In this document: positions 24,546 through 33,472 of the stretch, one piece after another | How the letters are laid out: each line of letters starts with the position of its first letter | How positions within the stretch are numbered: the stretch's first letter is position 1 | Assembly (NCBI RefSeq): GCF_013085465.1 | Contig: NZ_CP049838.1 | Coordinates: forward strand, 4,402,001-4,466,000 | DNA: 64,000 nt | Reading direction: 5' to 3' | Source of the DNA: Streptomyces asoensis | GTDB lineage: Bacteria > Actinomycetota > Actinomycetes > Streptomycetales > Streptomycetaceae | The notes under the pieces: generated by a model | Database searches by the model: none | What the model saw: only the letters and a program-made list of their open reading frames with translations | What the model was told of the DNA's origin: nothing | Program-made: the position numbers and the translations under genes

Positions 24546-24728
24546 TCAGACGTGGTGGGGCGGCTTCTCGTCGAGGAAGCGCTTCAGGTCGGCGACACTG
24601 TCGCCCTCGGCGGACGGCCGCTCGCCCCAACCGCGGTCGGTGTCGTCCGAGGACTGCCGGTCCAGCGGGTCGTCGAAGATCAGCGCGGACTTCGGGTCGC
24701 GCGGCTCGGAGGCGGAAGGGGTGCTCAT
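24546..24728 (-). CDS. Small conserved hydrophilic protein, function unknown
   Basis: 60 residues beginning MSTPSASEPRDPKSALIF and ending DLKRFLDEKPPHHV, with normal high third-position GC. The GGAGGG in front of the ATG is almost adjacent to it, which is too close for a standard ribosome site, and TACTCT seven bases upstream could be a -10 box of a leaderless transcript. A GTG at 24752 is an alternative start. No domain recognised. It is divergent from the LtrA-like gene. Confidence 0.6.
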   Translation of the reverse strand: MSTPSASEPRDPKSALIFDDPLDRQSSDDTDRGWGERPSAEGDSVADLKRFLDEKPPHHV

Positions 24729-24847
24729 CCCTCCAGAGTACGGCCCCGGCACCCGCTCGGGTCAGGGCCCGGCCGCCGGCCTCGCACCCCGCGAGACCGC
24801 GGATTCCGCACAAGATTTTCCGCCGGTTGTCTGCTGTGCTGGTACCC

Positions 24848-26116
24848 ATGACGTCCAGTACGCCCCCGTCGGCCTCTCCCCCGCCCTCCGGGAGCCCCGT
24901 CTCCCCGGCGCCCACCCGCTTGAAGCCGCTGCGCAGTCTGACCGCGCGCGGGAAGGGCGAGACGCATCGGGTCGCCTCGCCGCTCGAGCTCCTCTTCGAC
25001 CTGTGCTTCGTCGTGGCCATCGCCCAGGCGGGCATCCAACTGGTGCACGCCGTGGCCGAGTCCCACGCGGGCGAGGGAATCCTCAACTACGCGATGGTCT
25101 TCTTCGCCATCTGGTGGGCCTGGATGAACTTCACCTGGTTCGCGTCGGCGTACGACAACGACGACGTCCTGTACCGGATCGTCACGCTGGTGCAGATCGC
25201 CGGGGTCCTGGTGCTGGCGGCGGGCATCTCGCGGGCGTTCGAGGACCACGAGTTCGTGGCCGTCTGGTTGGGCTACGCGATCATGAGGTTCGCGCTGAGC
25301 TCGCAGTGGCTGCGAGTCGCGTGGTCCGCCGAGGGCGCGGAGCGGACGATGGCGCTGCGGTACGCGGCGGGCGTGCTGATCTGCCAGATCGGCTGGCTGG
25401 GGCTGCTGATTCTGCCCGAGGGCGGCAGGGCGTGGCTGTTCCTGGTGATGGCGCCGCTGGAGATGTGCGTGCCGATCTATGCGGAGAAGGACCACCCGAC
25501 GTCCTGGCATCCGCATCACATCGCCGAGCGCTACGGGCTGTTCACGATCATCGTGCTGGGCGAGGCGATCGCGGCGGCGACGGTCGCCGTGAAGTCCGGC
25601 ATCGACGAGAACGACGCGCTGGGCGAGCTGCTGCCGATCGCGACGGGTGGGCTGTTGATCGTCTTCGCCGCCTGGTGGATCTACTTCGTGGTGCCCATCC
25701 ATGGGCATCTGCGCTCCAGCAAGCAGGCGTTTCTGTGGGGCTACGGGCACTACGTCGTCTTCGCCTCGGCCGCCGCGATCGGGGCGGGTCTGGAGGTGGC
25801 GGTCGAGCAGGCGGTCGGCGAGGCCCATATCTCGACGCTCGCCGCGTCGGCCGCGGTCACCCTGCCGACGGCGCTGTACCTGCTGGCGGTCTGGGTCCTG
25901 CACGCACGCCACTTCAAGGTGGGCCTGGCCCAGCAGTTGGTGCTGCCCGTCGCCGCGCTGCTGGTGATCTGCTGCACCTTCCTCGGCGAGTGGGCGGTCC
26001 TCACGGCCGGCCTGGTGTCGGCGCTGGCGGTGGCGACCGGGACGACCTTGACGGCGCGCCTGGTCGCGCGGGAGTCACGGGAGAGCCCCGCGCGAGCTTC
26101 GAGCGCGGTGATGTGA
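24848..26116 (+). CDS. Low temperature requirement protein A (LtrA) family membrane protein
   Basis: 422 residues from ATG. A Pro/Ser-rich N-terminus of about 35 residues, then a polytopic protein with about ten helices. The family entry motif is VASPLELLFDLCFVVAIAQA; other family signatures are FFAIWWAWMNFTWFASAYDNDD and HIAERYGLFTIIVLGEAI. LtrA was named for growth of Listeria at low temperature; the molecular activity is unknown. No partner gene is evident. Confidence 0.88.
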   Translation: MTSSTPPSASPPPSGSPVSPAPTRLKPLRSLTARGKGETHRVASPLELLFDLCFVVAIAQAGIQLVHAVAESHAGEGILNYAMVFFAIWWAWMNFTWFASAYDNDDVLYRIVTLVQIAGVLVLAAGISRAFEDHEFVAVWLGYAIMRFALSSQWLRVAWSAEGAERTMALRYAAGVLICQIGWLGLLILPEGGRAWLFLVMAPLEMCVPIYAEKDHPTSWHPHHIAERYGLFTIIVLGEAIAAATVAVKSGIDENDALGELLPIATGGLLIVFAAWWIYFVVPIHGHLRSSKQAFLWGYGHYVVFASAAAIGAGLEVAVEQAVGEAHISTLAASAAVTLPTALYLLAVWVLHARHFKVGLAQQLVLPVAALLVICCTFLGEWAVLTAGLVSALAVATGTTLTARLVARESRESPARASSAVM

Positions 26117-26166
26117 CGGGGCGTGACACCGCCACGCACGACGCGGGTCGGGCGAGACTGACCCCC

Positions 26167-27195
26167 ATGACAGTTGACGCTCTGACGGACGTCGCCGGTG
26201 TACGCGTGGGACACGCCACGCGGACCGGCGACGGTTGGCTCACCGGCACCACGGTCGTCCTCGCGCCGGAGGGCGGTGCCGTGGCCGCCGTGGACGTACG
26301 CGGCGGTGGTCCCGGCACGAAGGAGACCGACGCCCTCGATCCACGCAATGTGGTGCAGCGGGTCGAGGCGATCGTGCTGACCGGCGGCAGCGCCTATGGG
26401 CTGGACGCGGCGTCCGGCGTGATGGCCTGGCTGGAGGAGCAGGGGCGCGGGGTTCTCGTCGGCACGGAGCCGACGCACGTCGTGCCGGTGGTGCCCGCCG
26501 CCTGCGTCTTCGACCTGGCGCGGGGCGGCGACTTCCGGGCCCGTCCTGACGCCGCCACCGGCCGGGCGGCCGTGGAGGCGGCCGCGGCGAGCGCTGTGGG
26601 GGCTCGGGTGCGGGAGGGATGCGTGGGCGCGGGGACGGGCGCCGCTGTCGGGCCGATGAAGGGCGGGGTCGGCAGCGCGAGCGTGCTTCTCGACTCGGGG
26701 ATCACGGTGGCCGCGCTGGTGGTGGCCAACGCGGCGGGGTCGGTGACGGATCCGGAGACGGGCGTGCTGTACGGGGAGTTGTTCCAGGGGCGTGCGGAGT
26801 ATCCAGAGGCCCGCGTGCATGAGAGCGCGCGCTGGCGTCTCGCCGAGATCACGGCGAAGAACGCGCCTCCCCTGCTCAACACCACGCTCGCGGTGGTCGC
26901 CACCGACGCGGACCTGACGAAGGCACAGGCGCAGAAGGTGGCGGGCACGGCGCACGACGGAATCGCGCGGGCCGTGCGTCCGGTGCATCTGCTCAACGAC
27001 GGGGACACCGTCTTCACGCTGGCGACGGGCGCGCGCCCGCTCGACCCCGACCACCCGCTCGCTCTGAACGACATCCTCGCGGCGGGCGCGGAGGTGGTGA
27101 CGCGCGCGATCGTACGGGCCGTGCGCGCCGCCGAGTCGGTGTCCGGGCCGGGCGGGGCGTGGCCGTCGTACGAGGAGTTGTACGGGGGCCGGTGA
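26167..27195 (+). CDS. P1 family (S58/DmpA-type) aminopeptidase, self-processing Ntn-like fold
   Basis: 342 residues from ATG. These enzymes cut themselves before a Ser or Thr nucleophile and then remove N-terminal or beta-amino residues from peptides. Here the likely cleavage point is LLNTTLAVVATDADLT (about residue 238), with the first Thr of NTT as nucleophile. N-terminal half: DVAGVRVGHATRTGDGWLTG, VLTGGSAYGLDAASGVM and VGAGTGAAVGPMKGGVGSAS match the family. The genuine biological substrate is unknown. Confidence 0.88.
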   Translation: MTVDALTDVAGVRVGHATRTGDGWLTGTTVVLAPEGGAVAAVDVRGGGPGTKETDALDPRNVVQRVEAIVLTGGSAYGLDAASGVMAWLEEQGRGVLVGTEPTHVVPVVPAACVFDLARGGDFRARPDAATGRAAVEAAAASAVGARVREGCVGAGTGAAVGPMKGGVGSASVLLDSGITVAALVVANAAGSVTDPETGVLYGELFQGRAEYPEARVHESARWRLAEITAKNAPPLLNTTLAVVATDADLTKAQAQKVAGTAHDGIARAVRPVHLLNDGDTVFTLATGARPLDPDHPLALNDILAAGAEVVTRAIVRAVRAAESVSGPGGAWPSYEELYGGR

Positions 27196-27340
27196 CACCG
27201 CGGGCCGGGGAGGGCGATTGTCCCGGTTCCGTCACGTGATGGTGCCAACGGCGACCGGAGGGAACCCCACCGGCCGTGGGATCCCTCCTTCTCCACGTAC
27301 CAGAGCGGATCACTCACATCACACGAAGCTGGAGCAGCCC

Positions 27341-28567
27341 GTGACAACGGCGGACATAGCAGTGCGGCGCGCGGTCGGAGCCTGTGCCGTCCTGGTGGTC
27401 GGTGCCCTGACCCTGACCGCCTGCGGGGGCAGCGCCAACGCCAAGGACAAGGACGGGGACGCCAAGGGCGGCGCAAGCAGCGTCAAGACGTCCACGGCGA
27501 AGATCGTCATCTCGGCGAAGGACGGTTCGGCGAGCGCGTCGATCAACGCGACCGGCGTGAAGGTGAGCGACGGCCGGCTCACCGAGGTGAAGATGACGGT
27601 GGCCGGCTCGGGGCAGGCCGTCGAGGGCTCTCTGTCGGCCGACGGCAGCAGCTGGAAGCCGAAGGATCAGCTGGAGCGCGGGACGAAGTACCAGATATCG
27701 GCGACCGCGAAGGATGCGAACGGCAAGACGGCCGCCGCCAACTCCATCTTCACCACCGTCTCTTCGGCCAACAGCTTCATAGGGACGTACACGCCGGACA
27801 ACGGCACCACGGTCGGCGTCGGAATGCCGGTGTCGTTCACCTTCGACAAGACCATCAGCGACACGAAGGCCGTGCAGTCGCACATCACGGTCACCTCCAG
27901 CAGCGGCCAGCAGGTGGTCGGGCACTGGTTCGGGGCACAGCGGCTCGACTTCCGTCCCGAGGAGTACTGGAAGGCCGGCTCCAAGGTGACGATGAAGATC
28001 GACCTGGACGGGGTCGAGGGCGCCAACGGCGTGTACGGGGTGCAGAAGAAGACGGTGACCTTCACCATCGGGCGGTCGCAGGTGTCCACGGTCGACGTCA
28101 ACACGCAGACCATGACGGTGATGCGGGACGGACAGACCCTGAAGACGGTTCCGATCTCGTCGGGCAGCCCGGAGCACACGACGTACAACGGGCAGATGGT
28201 GATCTCCGAGAAGTTCACGCAGACCCGCATGAACAGCCGGACGGTGGGCCTGGGCGGTGAGTACGACATCCCGGACGTGCCGCACGCGATGCGCCTGACG
28301 CAGTCCGGCACCTTCATCCACGGCAACTACTGGTACAACAGGGGCAATCCGCCCTTCGGTCGCACCGGCACCAGCCACGGCTGCGTGGGGCTCGCGGACG
28401 CACAGGGCGCGCAGGGTGACACGCCCGCCAAGTGGTTCTACGACGAGTCGCTGATCGGCGATGTGGTGATCGTCAAGAACTCCCCCGACAAGACGGTGTC
28501 TCCGGACAACGGGCTCAACGGGTGGAACATGTCCTGGTCCGAGTGGACCGCGGGGAGCACCGCCTGA
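27341..28567 (+). CDS. L,D-transpeptidase lipoprotein (YkuD) with Ig-like domains
   Basis: 408 residues from GTG with GGAG upstream. Lipoprotein signal ending in the lipobox LTAC (Cys about residue 27). Two Ig-like beta domains cover about residues 45-255. The YkuD catalytic domain follows, with FIHGNYWYN and TGTSHGCVGL; the nucleophile is Cys348. It makes 3-3 cross-links in peptidoglycan, as LdtMt2-type enzymes do, and is anchored outside the membrane. The end of the gene overlaps its own terminator hairpin. Confidence 0.94.
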   Translation: MTTADIAVRRAVGACAVLVVGALTLTACGGSANAKDKDGDAKGGASSVKTSTAKIVISAKDGSASASINATGVKVSDGRLTEVKMTVAGSGQAVEGSLSADGSSWKPKDQLERGTKYQISATAKDANGKTAAANSIFTTVSSANSFIGTYTPDNGTTVGVGMPVSFTFDKTISDTKAVQSHITVTSSSGQQVVGHWFGAQRLDFRPEEYWKAGSKVTMKIDLDGVEGANGVYGVQKKTVTFTIGRSQVSTVDVNTQTMTVMRDGQTLKTVPISSGSPEHTTYNGQMVISEKFTQTRMNSRTVGLGGEYDIPDVPHAMRLTQSGTFIHGNYWYNRGNPPFGRTGTSHGCVGLADAQGAQGDTPAKWFYDESLIGDVVIVKNSPDKTVSPDNGLNGWNMSWSEWTAGSTA

Positions 28568-28597
28568 TCGCCGGAGATGCCCTCTGACCGGCGATTT
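28567..28597 (+). terminator. Terminator of the L,D-transpeptidase gene
   Basis: ATCGCCGG and CCGGCGAT form an 8-bp stem with a 13-nt loop, followed by TTT, beginning at the last base of the stop codon. Confidence 0.75.
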
Positions 28598-28672
28598 CTG
28601 ATGGGCCGTCGGGCCGTGCGGGAATTTTTCGTGCGGCCCTGACGTTTTCACGGCGTACGTTTTCTCGGTTCC

Positions 28673-28687
28673 CGGACATGATGTCCG
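28673..28687. promoter_or_regulatory. Palindrome CGGACAT-G-ATGTCCG
   Basis: Perfect 7-bp arms lie 58 bp upstream of the following gene, inside its likely promoter region. The binding protein is unknown. Confidence 0.4.
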
Positions 28688-28744
28688 ACCGAGGGGCTAC
28701 GGTATGCACCCACAAGGTGACATGCAGCAACGCCGGGAGAAACC

Positions 28745-29491
28745 TTGAGCGTTCCGTACGAGACGACAGCGTACGAACCAGCCGAGTCGCCCGAGTCTCC
28801 GGAGGAGCACCTCGCGCGACTGCTCGGTCGCGCCCTGAACTCGTTCGAGCTGCCCGACGAAGCCCTGCGGCGGCTCGACTGCGCACTCGCGCATGACAGC
28901 TCCCTGCACTCCGCGCACCACAGCGCGGGCCTGCACCGGGAGACGTACCGGCACACCTGGCTGCTGGCCGACGGCTGCGCGCTCACGCTGTGGGAGCTCG
29001 TGCACAACACCGCGCCGGGCAGCGAGCCGCAGCACGAGGTGTACGTCGACGAGGAGGAGCTGCGGGCCGCCACGGCCCGGCTGCCACTGCCGTCGGACAC
29101 TCCGGACTTCGAACTGCCGGTGCTGGTGCAGCTGTCGCCGATCCCCGGGCCCCGGCACGTGTACGTGCCGGACGACTCTGCGGACCACGCGCGCAGACTG
29201 CTGCGCCGCGCGGAGAACCCCGACCGGCCGGACGCGGACACGGCCGCACTGCTGAAGTCGGCGTTCGCGCACCAGATCACCCAGGCTTTCGGGCGCCCCT
29301 GCCGCGCGGGCCGGATCGGACTGGGCTACTCGCTCTACGAGCACGCGTTCCTGCTGCGGGACGGCCGGGAGATCTCCCTGTGGGAGGTCGAGCACACGGC
29401 GACGCCCGACGGGCGGCACATGTGCGAGGTGTACGTGTCCGAGGCCGCGGCCCGGGACGCGATGGAACGCCGGGCGGCGCAGGTCTCCTGA
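28745..29491 (+). CDS. DUF6227-like conserved Streptomyces protein
   Basis: 248 residues, TTG start with GGGAG upstream. Two similar halves: HRETYRHTWLLADGCALTLWELVHNT (about residue 60) and YSLYEHAFLLRDGREISLWEVEHT (about residue 200), each followed by a YV(D/S)E strand, so it may be a duplicated fold. There are no catalytic motifs and no signal peptide. The family assignment is from memory of Streptomyces annotation; function unknown. Confidence 0.7.
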   Translation: MSVPYETTAYEPAESPESPEEHLARLLGRALNSFELPDEALRRLDCALAHDSSLHSAHHSAGLHRETYRHTWLLADGCALTLWELVHNTAPGSEPQHEVYVDEEELRAATARLPLPSDTPDFELPVLVQLSPIPGPRHVYVPDDSADHARRLLRRAENPDRPDADTAALLKSAFAHQITQAFGRPCRAGRIGLGYSLYEHAFLLRDGREISLWEVEHTATPDGRHMCEVYVSEAAARDAMERRAAQVS

Positions 29492-29519
29492 GGCGTTCAG
29501 CGGCCCGACGAGCCGTCGG

Positions 29520-29783
29520 TCAGCGGCCCCCGCCGAGCTGTCGTACGAGGCCGGCGAAGGCGTCCCTCTCCGCGGGGGTCAGTTCGACGACCTCCCGGCC
29601 TGGACCGGACTGCTGTTGGCTCGGGAGCGCGGGGAGCACCGGCGGGGCGGGGAGCACGGTGCGTGCCTCGCTACCTGAGCGGCTGCGCCGCAGGATGCGG
29701 GTCACGAAGATCAGCCAGGCGATGGACGCCACGGCGAGGACCGTCAGGGCCGCCAGCTGAGGGAACGTGAGATGCACGGGCAT
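29520..29783 (-). CDS. Small single-pass membrane protein, function unknown
   Basis: 87 residues, ATG start. One N-terminal membrane helix (FPQLAALTVLAVASIAWLIFVT) followed by a basic stop-transfer RILRRSRSGSE, a Pro-rich linker and a short soluble tail ELTPAERDAFAGLVRQLG. Convergent with the DUF6227-like gene. No family recognised. Confidence 0.6.
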   Translation of the reverse strand: MPVHLTFPQLAALTVLAVASIAWLIFVTRILRRSRSGSEARTVLPAPPVLPALPSQQQSGPGREVVELTPAERDAFAGLVRQLGGGR

Positions 29784-29982
29784 ACCGACCAGTAGACACC
29801 ACGGTCCGGAACTTATGTCCCGGACCGTGACGTATCTCGCATGCCACCCAGATCACGCAGATCACTCAGACCGCGCGACAGGCCTGTTCGGTGCGGAGAT
29901 CCATGAATCACCGCGGATGGTCACCAGTAGCCGCACCCTGCGGCAGGCAGCCGCGGTCGGAGCCGGCCGCGGCCGTCGCAGG

Positions 29983-32100
29983 CTAGGCGGCCACCGGCTG
30001 CTTCGCCTCCGCCGCCGTGGCAGCCGCGGATTCCTCCGTCGTGCCGGGCTCGACGGCGCCGGGGACCGGCTTGCGCAGGCCCTTGAGGACGATGACCGCG
30101 GCCGTCGTCACGCACACGCCCGCCGCGATGGCGACCAGGTACAGGAACGGGTTGCCGATCAGCGGGACCACGAAGATGCCTCCGTGCGGGGCGCGGAGCG
30201 TGGCGCCGAAGGCCATCGACAGGGCGCCGGTGACGGCGCCGCCCGCCATCGAGGCCGGGATGACGCGCAGCGGGTCGGCCGCGGCGAACGGGATCGCGCC
30301 CTCGGAGATGAAGGAGGCGCCCAGGACCCAGGCGGCCTTGCCGTTCTCGCGCTCGGTCGGGGTGAAGAGCTTCTTGCGGACGGTGGTCGCGAGCGCCATG
30401 CCCAGCGGCGGGACCATGCCCGCGGCCATCACGGCGGCCATGACCTTCATCGCGGAGTCGCTGGGGTCCTGGACGGCGATACCGGCCGTGGCGAAGGCGT
30501 ACGCGACCTTGTTGACGGGGCCGCCGAGGTCGAAGCACATCATCAGGCCGAGCAGCACACCCAGCAGGACGGCGTTGGTGCCGGAGAGGCCGGACAGCCA
30601 GTCCGTCATGCCCTTCTGGGCCTCGGCGATGGGCTTGCCGACCACGACGAACATCAGGAAGCCGACGATCAGCGAGGAGATCAGCGGGATCACCACCACC
30701 GGCATGATGCCGCGCAGCACCGGCGGGATCTTGATCCGCTGGATCGCGAGGACGATGCCACCCGCCAGCAGACCGGCGACCAGGCCGCCGAGGAAGCCGG
30801 CGGCGATGTTGGAGGCGATCATGCCGCCGACGAAGCCGGGCACGAGACCGGGCCGGTCCGCCATGCCGTACGCGATGTAGCCGGCCAAGACCGGGATGAG
30901 GAAGCCGAAGGCGACCCCGCCGATCTGGAACAGCAGGGCGCCCCAGCTGTCGACCTGGGTCCAGGAGAAGTGCTCCATGACCGAGGGCGCCTTGTTGATC
31001 TCCCAGCCGCCGATCGCGAACCCGAGAGCGATCAGCAGACCGCCCGCGGCGACGAACGGGACCATGTAGCTGACGCCCGTCATCAGCCACTTGCGCAGCT
31101 TGGTGCCGTAGTTGTCACCGGACTCACCGGTCCGCTCGACCGGTGTCCCGCCCTTGGCCGACGCGCTCACCTCACCGCGCGCCGCCTTCCCGCGCACCTC
31201 GGTGATGAGCGCGGCGGGCCGGTTGATGCCCGCCTTCACGCCGACGTCCACGGTGGGCTTGCCGCCGAAGCGGTCCTTTTCGCGTACGGGGACGTCGTGG
31301 GCGAAGATCACGCCGTCCGCCGCGGCGATGACGGCCGGGTCGAGCCGGGTGAAGCCGGCCGAGCCCTGCGTCTCGACGACCAGTTCGACGCCGGCCTCGC
31401 GGCCCGCGTTCTCCAGGGACTCGGCCGCCATGTAGGTGTGGGCGATGCCGGTCGGACAGGAGGTGACGGCGACGATCCGGAAGGGGCGCGCGGCCTCGGT
31501 GTCCGTGTCCTCGCCGGTGGCCGTGTCGGCGTCGGCGGAGGCCGCCGCCGACGCCGACACGGAGTCTGAGGGAGTGCCCTCGGCTTCGGCGACCGAGGCC
31601 TCGGCGACGGGGGCCTCGGCAGCCGCGGCTTCAGCGACCGGGGCGTCGGCAGCCGGAGCCGCGTCGCCGCGGATCAGCGCCGCCGCGGCCGCCGCGTCGC
31701 CGACCGAGCGCAGCGCGTCGGTGAACTCGGCGTTCATCAGCTGCCGGGCGAGCGACGACAGGATCGTCAGATGGGCGTCGTCCGCGCCTGCGGGGGCGGC
31801 GATCAGGAAGATCAGGTCGGCGGGGCCGTCGGCGGCGCCGAAGTCGATGCCGGCGGCGCTGCGTCCGAAGGCGAGCGTCGGTTCGGTGACGTGGGCGCTG
31901 CGGCAGTGCGGGATGCCGATGCCGCCGTCGAGGCCGGTGGGCATCTGGGCCTCACGGGCGGCCACATCGGCGAGGAAGCCCTCCAGGTCGGTCACCCGGC
32001 CCAGGGCGACCATGCGCTCGGCGAGGGACCGCGCCGCCGCTTCCTTTGTTTCGACGGACAGGTCGAGATCGACCAGGTCCGCGGTGATCATGTCGCTCAT
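29983..32100 (-). CDS. fruA: PTS fructose transporter, fused EIIA-EIIB-EIIC
   Basis: 705 residues. Takes up fructose and phosphorylates it to fructose-1-phosphate. EIIA residues 1-145 with phospho-His65 in GIGIPHCRSAH; an Ala/Glu/Asp-rich linker (145-205); EIIB with phospho-Cys215 in AVTSCPTGIAHTYMAAE; EIIC membrane domain from about residue 340 to the end, with PHGGIFVVPLIGNP. The ATG has GAAGGAG upstream; a second in-frame ATG is three codons on. Last gene of the fruR-fruK-(orf)-fruA operon; its start overlaps the preceding frame by ATGA. Confidence 0.95.
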   Translation of the reverse strand: MSDMITADLVDLDLSVETKEAAARSLAERMVALGRVTDLEGFLADVAAREAQMPTGLDGGIGIPHCRSAHVTEPTLAFGRSAAGIDFGAADGPADLIFLIAAPAGADDAHLTILSSLARQLMNAEFTDALRSVGDAAAAAALIRGDAAPAADAPVAEAAAAEAPVAEASVAEAEGTPSDSVSASAAASADADTATGEDTDTEAARPFRIVAVTSCPTGIAHTYMAAESLENAGREAGVELVVETQGSAGFTRLDPAVIAAADGVIFAHDVPVREKDRFGGKPTVDVGVKAGINRPAALITEVRGKAARGEVSASAKGGTPVERTGESGDNYGTKLRKWLMTGVSYMVPFVAAGGLLIALGFAIGGWEINKAPSVMEHFSWTQVDSWGALLFQIGGVAFGFLIPVLAGYIAYGMADRPGLVPGFVGGMIASNIAAGFLGGLVAGLLAGGIVLAIQRIKIPPVLRGIMPVVVIPLISSLIVGFLMFVVVGKPIAEAQKGMTDWLSGLSGTNAVLLGVLLGLMMCFDLGGPVNKVAYAFATAGIAVQDPSDSAMKVMAAVMAAGMVPPLGMALATTVRKKLFTPTERENGKAAWVLGASFISEGAIPFAAADPLRVIPASMAGGAVTGALSMAFGATLRAPHGGIFVVPLIGNPFLYLVAIAAGVCVTTAAVIVLKGLRKPVPGAVEPGTTEESAAATAAEAKQPVAA

Positions 32101-32528
32101 CGCGGGCTCCTTCGCACGCGTATCGCCCGGGGCATGGGGTGGTGGGCGAGGGTGGGGACGGGGACGGGGGTTGTTGCGGCGGTGCAGTGGGGGGTGGTGA
32201 GGGAGGCGGAGGCGGGGCCGGGGAAACCCCGCCTCCGCGGGGTGGCAGGCGGGTTCGGGCCATGCCTCCCCTGATCGGCAGGGCGGCTCAGGCGGCCCTG
32301 CCGACCATGTCGAGCGGCGAGTAACGAGGCACTTCGCCGCTCGACGACCTGATCGCCGGGCGGCTCGGGGAACGCGCGAGTCGTCGTCGGCATGGGCGAC
32401 GCCGTGGTCGCCGTCAGCGCAGACAGCGCGCCAGTCGTCGTCGGCACGGAGGACACCGTGGTCGTCGTCGTCAGCGCAGACTGCGCGGGAGTCGTCGTCA
32501 GTACGGACGCCGTGGGGCTCGTCGTCAT
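32097..32528 (-). CDS. Unrecognised Thr-rich frame between fruK and fruA
   Basis: 143 residues. The ATG lies in the fruK stop (ATGA), with AAGGAG eight bases upstream, and the stop overlaps the fruA start (ATGA again). Residues 1-50 are imperfect TTT-containing repeats (SALTTTTTVSS, VPTTTGALSALT, PMPTTTRAF). The rest is Arg/Pro-rich without a known domain. It contains a TTA codon. Exact overlaps at both ends and a good ribosome site argue for translation at least as a coupling device; composition argues that it could be an expanded spacer. Moderate confidence only. Confidence 0.45.
   Translation of the reverse strand: MTTSPTASVLTTTPAQSALTTTTTVSSVPTTTGALSALTATTASPMPTTTRAFPEPPGDQVVERRSASLLAARHGRQGRLSRPADQGRHGPNPPATPRRRGFPGPASASLTTPHCTAATTPVPVPTLAHHPMPRAIRVRRSPR
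32227..32242. other. Hairpin CCCCGC-CTCC-GCGGGG
   Basis: 6-bp stem with a 4-nt loop inside the frame between fruK and fruA. With the larger hairpin at 32275-32304 it may reduce or modulate readthrough into fruA. Confidence 0.4.
32275..32304. other. 10-bp stem hairpin within the fruK-fruA gap
   Basis: TCGGCAGGGC and GCCCTGCCGA pair across a 10-nt loop. No T run follows, so attenuation or mRNA processing is more likely than full termination. Confidence 0.5.
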
Positions 32529-33472
32529 GACACCGGCTCCTTCAGTTCACGGTCCACGGGCACCTGCGCCGTGACCGTCACGGCCGCCGGGTCCAGGTCG
32601 TCCGGGGTCGGCATCACGCTGCCGGGCAGCTGGACGGCGGCCGCCCCGTGCGCGACGGCGGAGGCGAGTGCCGCGGGGCCGCTGCCGCCGGCGACGAGGA
32701 AGCCGGCGAGGGAGGAGTCGCCCGCGCCCACGTTGCTGCGTACGACGTCGACGCGGGCGCTCGCGAACCAGGTACCCGTGTCCTCCACGAGCAACTGCCC
32801 GTCGGCGCCCAGGCTCGCGAGCACGGCACGGGCGCCCATCTCACGCAGTTCCTCGGCCGCCTTCACCGCGTCGCCCACGGTGGCCAGGGGGCGCCCGACG
32901 GCCTCCGCGAGCTCCTCGGCGTTCGGCTTCACCACGTCGGGCCGCTCCCGCAGCGCCTCCAGGAGCGCACGCCCGGAGGTGTCCAGGGCGATGCGCGCTC
33001 CTCCGGCGTGCGCCCGCGCGACCACCTCGGCGTACCAGGAGGGCGCGAGCCCCCGGGGCAGGCTGCCGCAGCAGGCGATCCAGTCGGCGTCGCGGGACTG
33101 CTCGCGGACCGTCTCCAGGAGCAGTTCCTGCTCCTCCGGGGACAGCTCGGGCCCGGGTGCGTTGATCTTCGTCAGGACGCCGTCCGACTCCGCGAGCGCG
33201 ATGTTCGAGCGGGTGGCCCCGGCGACCGGGACCGGCGCGACCTCGATGCCCTGCGCGTCGAGCAGGTCGGCGACGAGCGCGCCCGGCGCACCGCCCAGGG
33301 GCAGGACGGCGACCGTGCGCCGTCCTGCGGCCGCGACGGCGCGCGAGACGTTCACGCCCTTGCCGCCCGGGTCCATCCGCTCGCCGGTGGCGCGGATGAC
33401 CTCGCCGCGGTCGAGGGACGGGACCTCGTAGGTGCGGTCCAGGGACGGGTTGGGGGTGACGGTGAGGATCAT
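32525..33472 (-). CDS. fruK: 1-phosphofructokinase
   Basis: 315 residues from the ATG overlapping the regulator stop. Phosphorylates fructose-1-phosphate to fructose-1,6-bisphosphate. PfkB family: MILTVTPNPSLDRTYEVP, the glycine motif MDPGGKGVNVSRAV near residue 35, and the C-terminal ATP/catalytic motif NVGAGDSSLAGFLVAGG with catalytic Asp. Second gene of the fructose operon. Confidence 0.95.
   Translation of the reverse strand: MILTVTPNPSLDRTYEVPSLDRGEVIRATGERMDPGGKGVNVSRAVAAAGRRTVAVLPLGGAPGALVADLLDAQGIEVAPVPVAGATRSNIALAESDGVLTKINAPGPELSPEEQELLLETVREQSRDADWIACCGSLPRGLAPSWYAEVVARAHAGGARIALDTSGRALLEALRERPDVVKPNAEELAEAVGRPLATVGDAVKAAEELREMGARAVLASLGADGQLLVEDTGTWFASARVDVVRSNVGAGDSSLAGFLVAGGSGPAALASAVAHGAAAVQLPGSVMPTPDDLDPAAVTVTAQVPVDRELKEPVS

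Noticed and set aside
23887..26166. In-frame 760-codon extension before the P1-family peptidase
   Set aside because: It covers mscL and the LtrA-like gene in another frame and is not coding.
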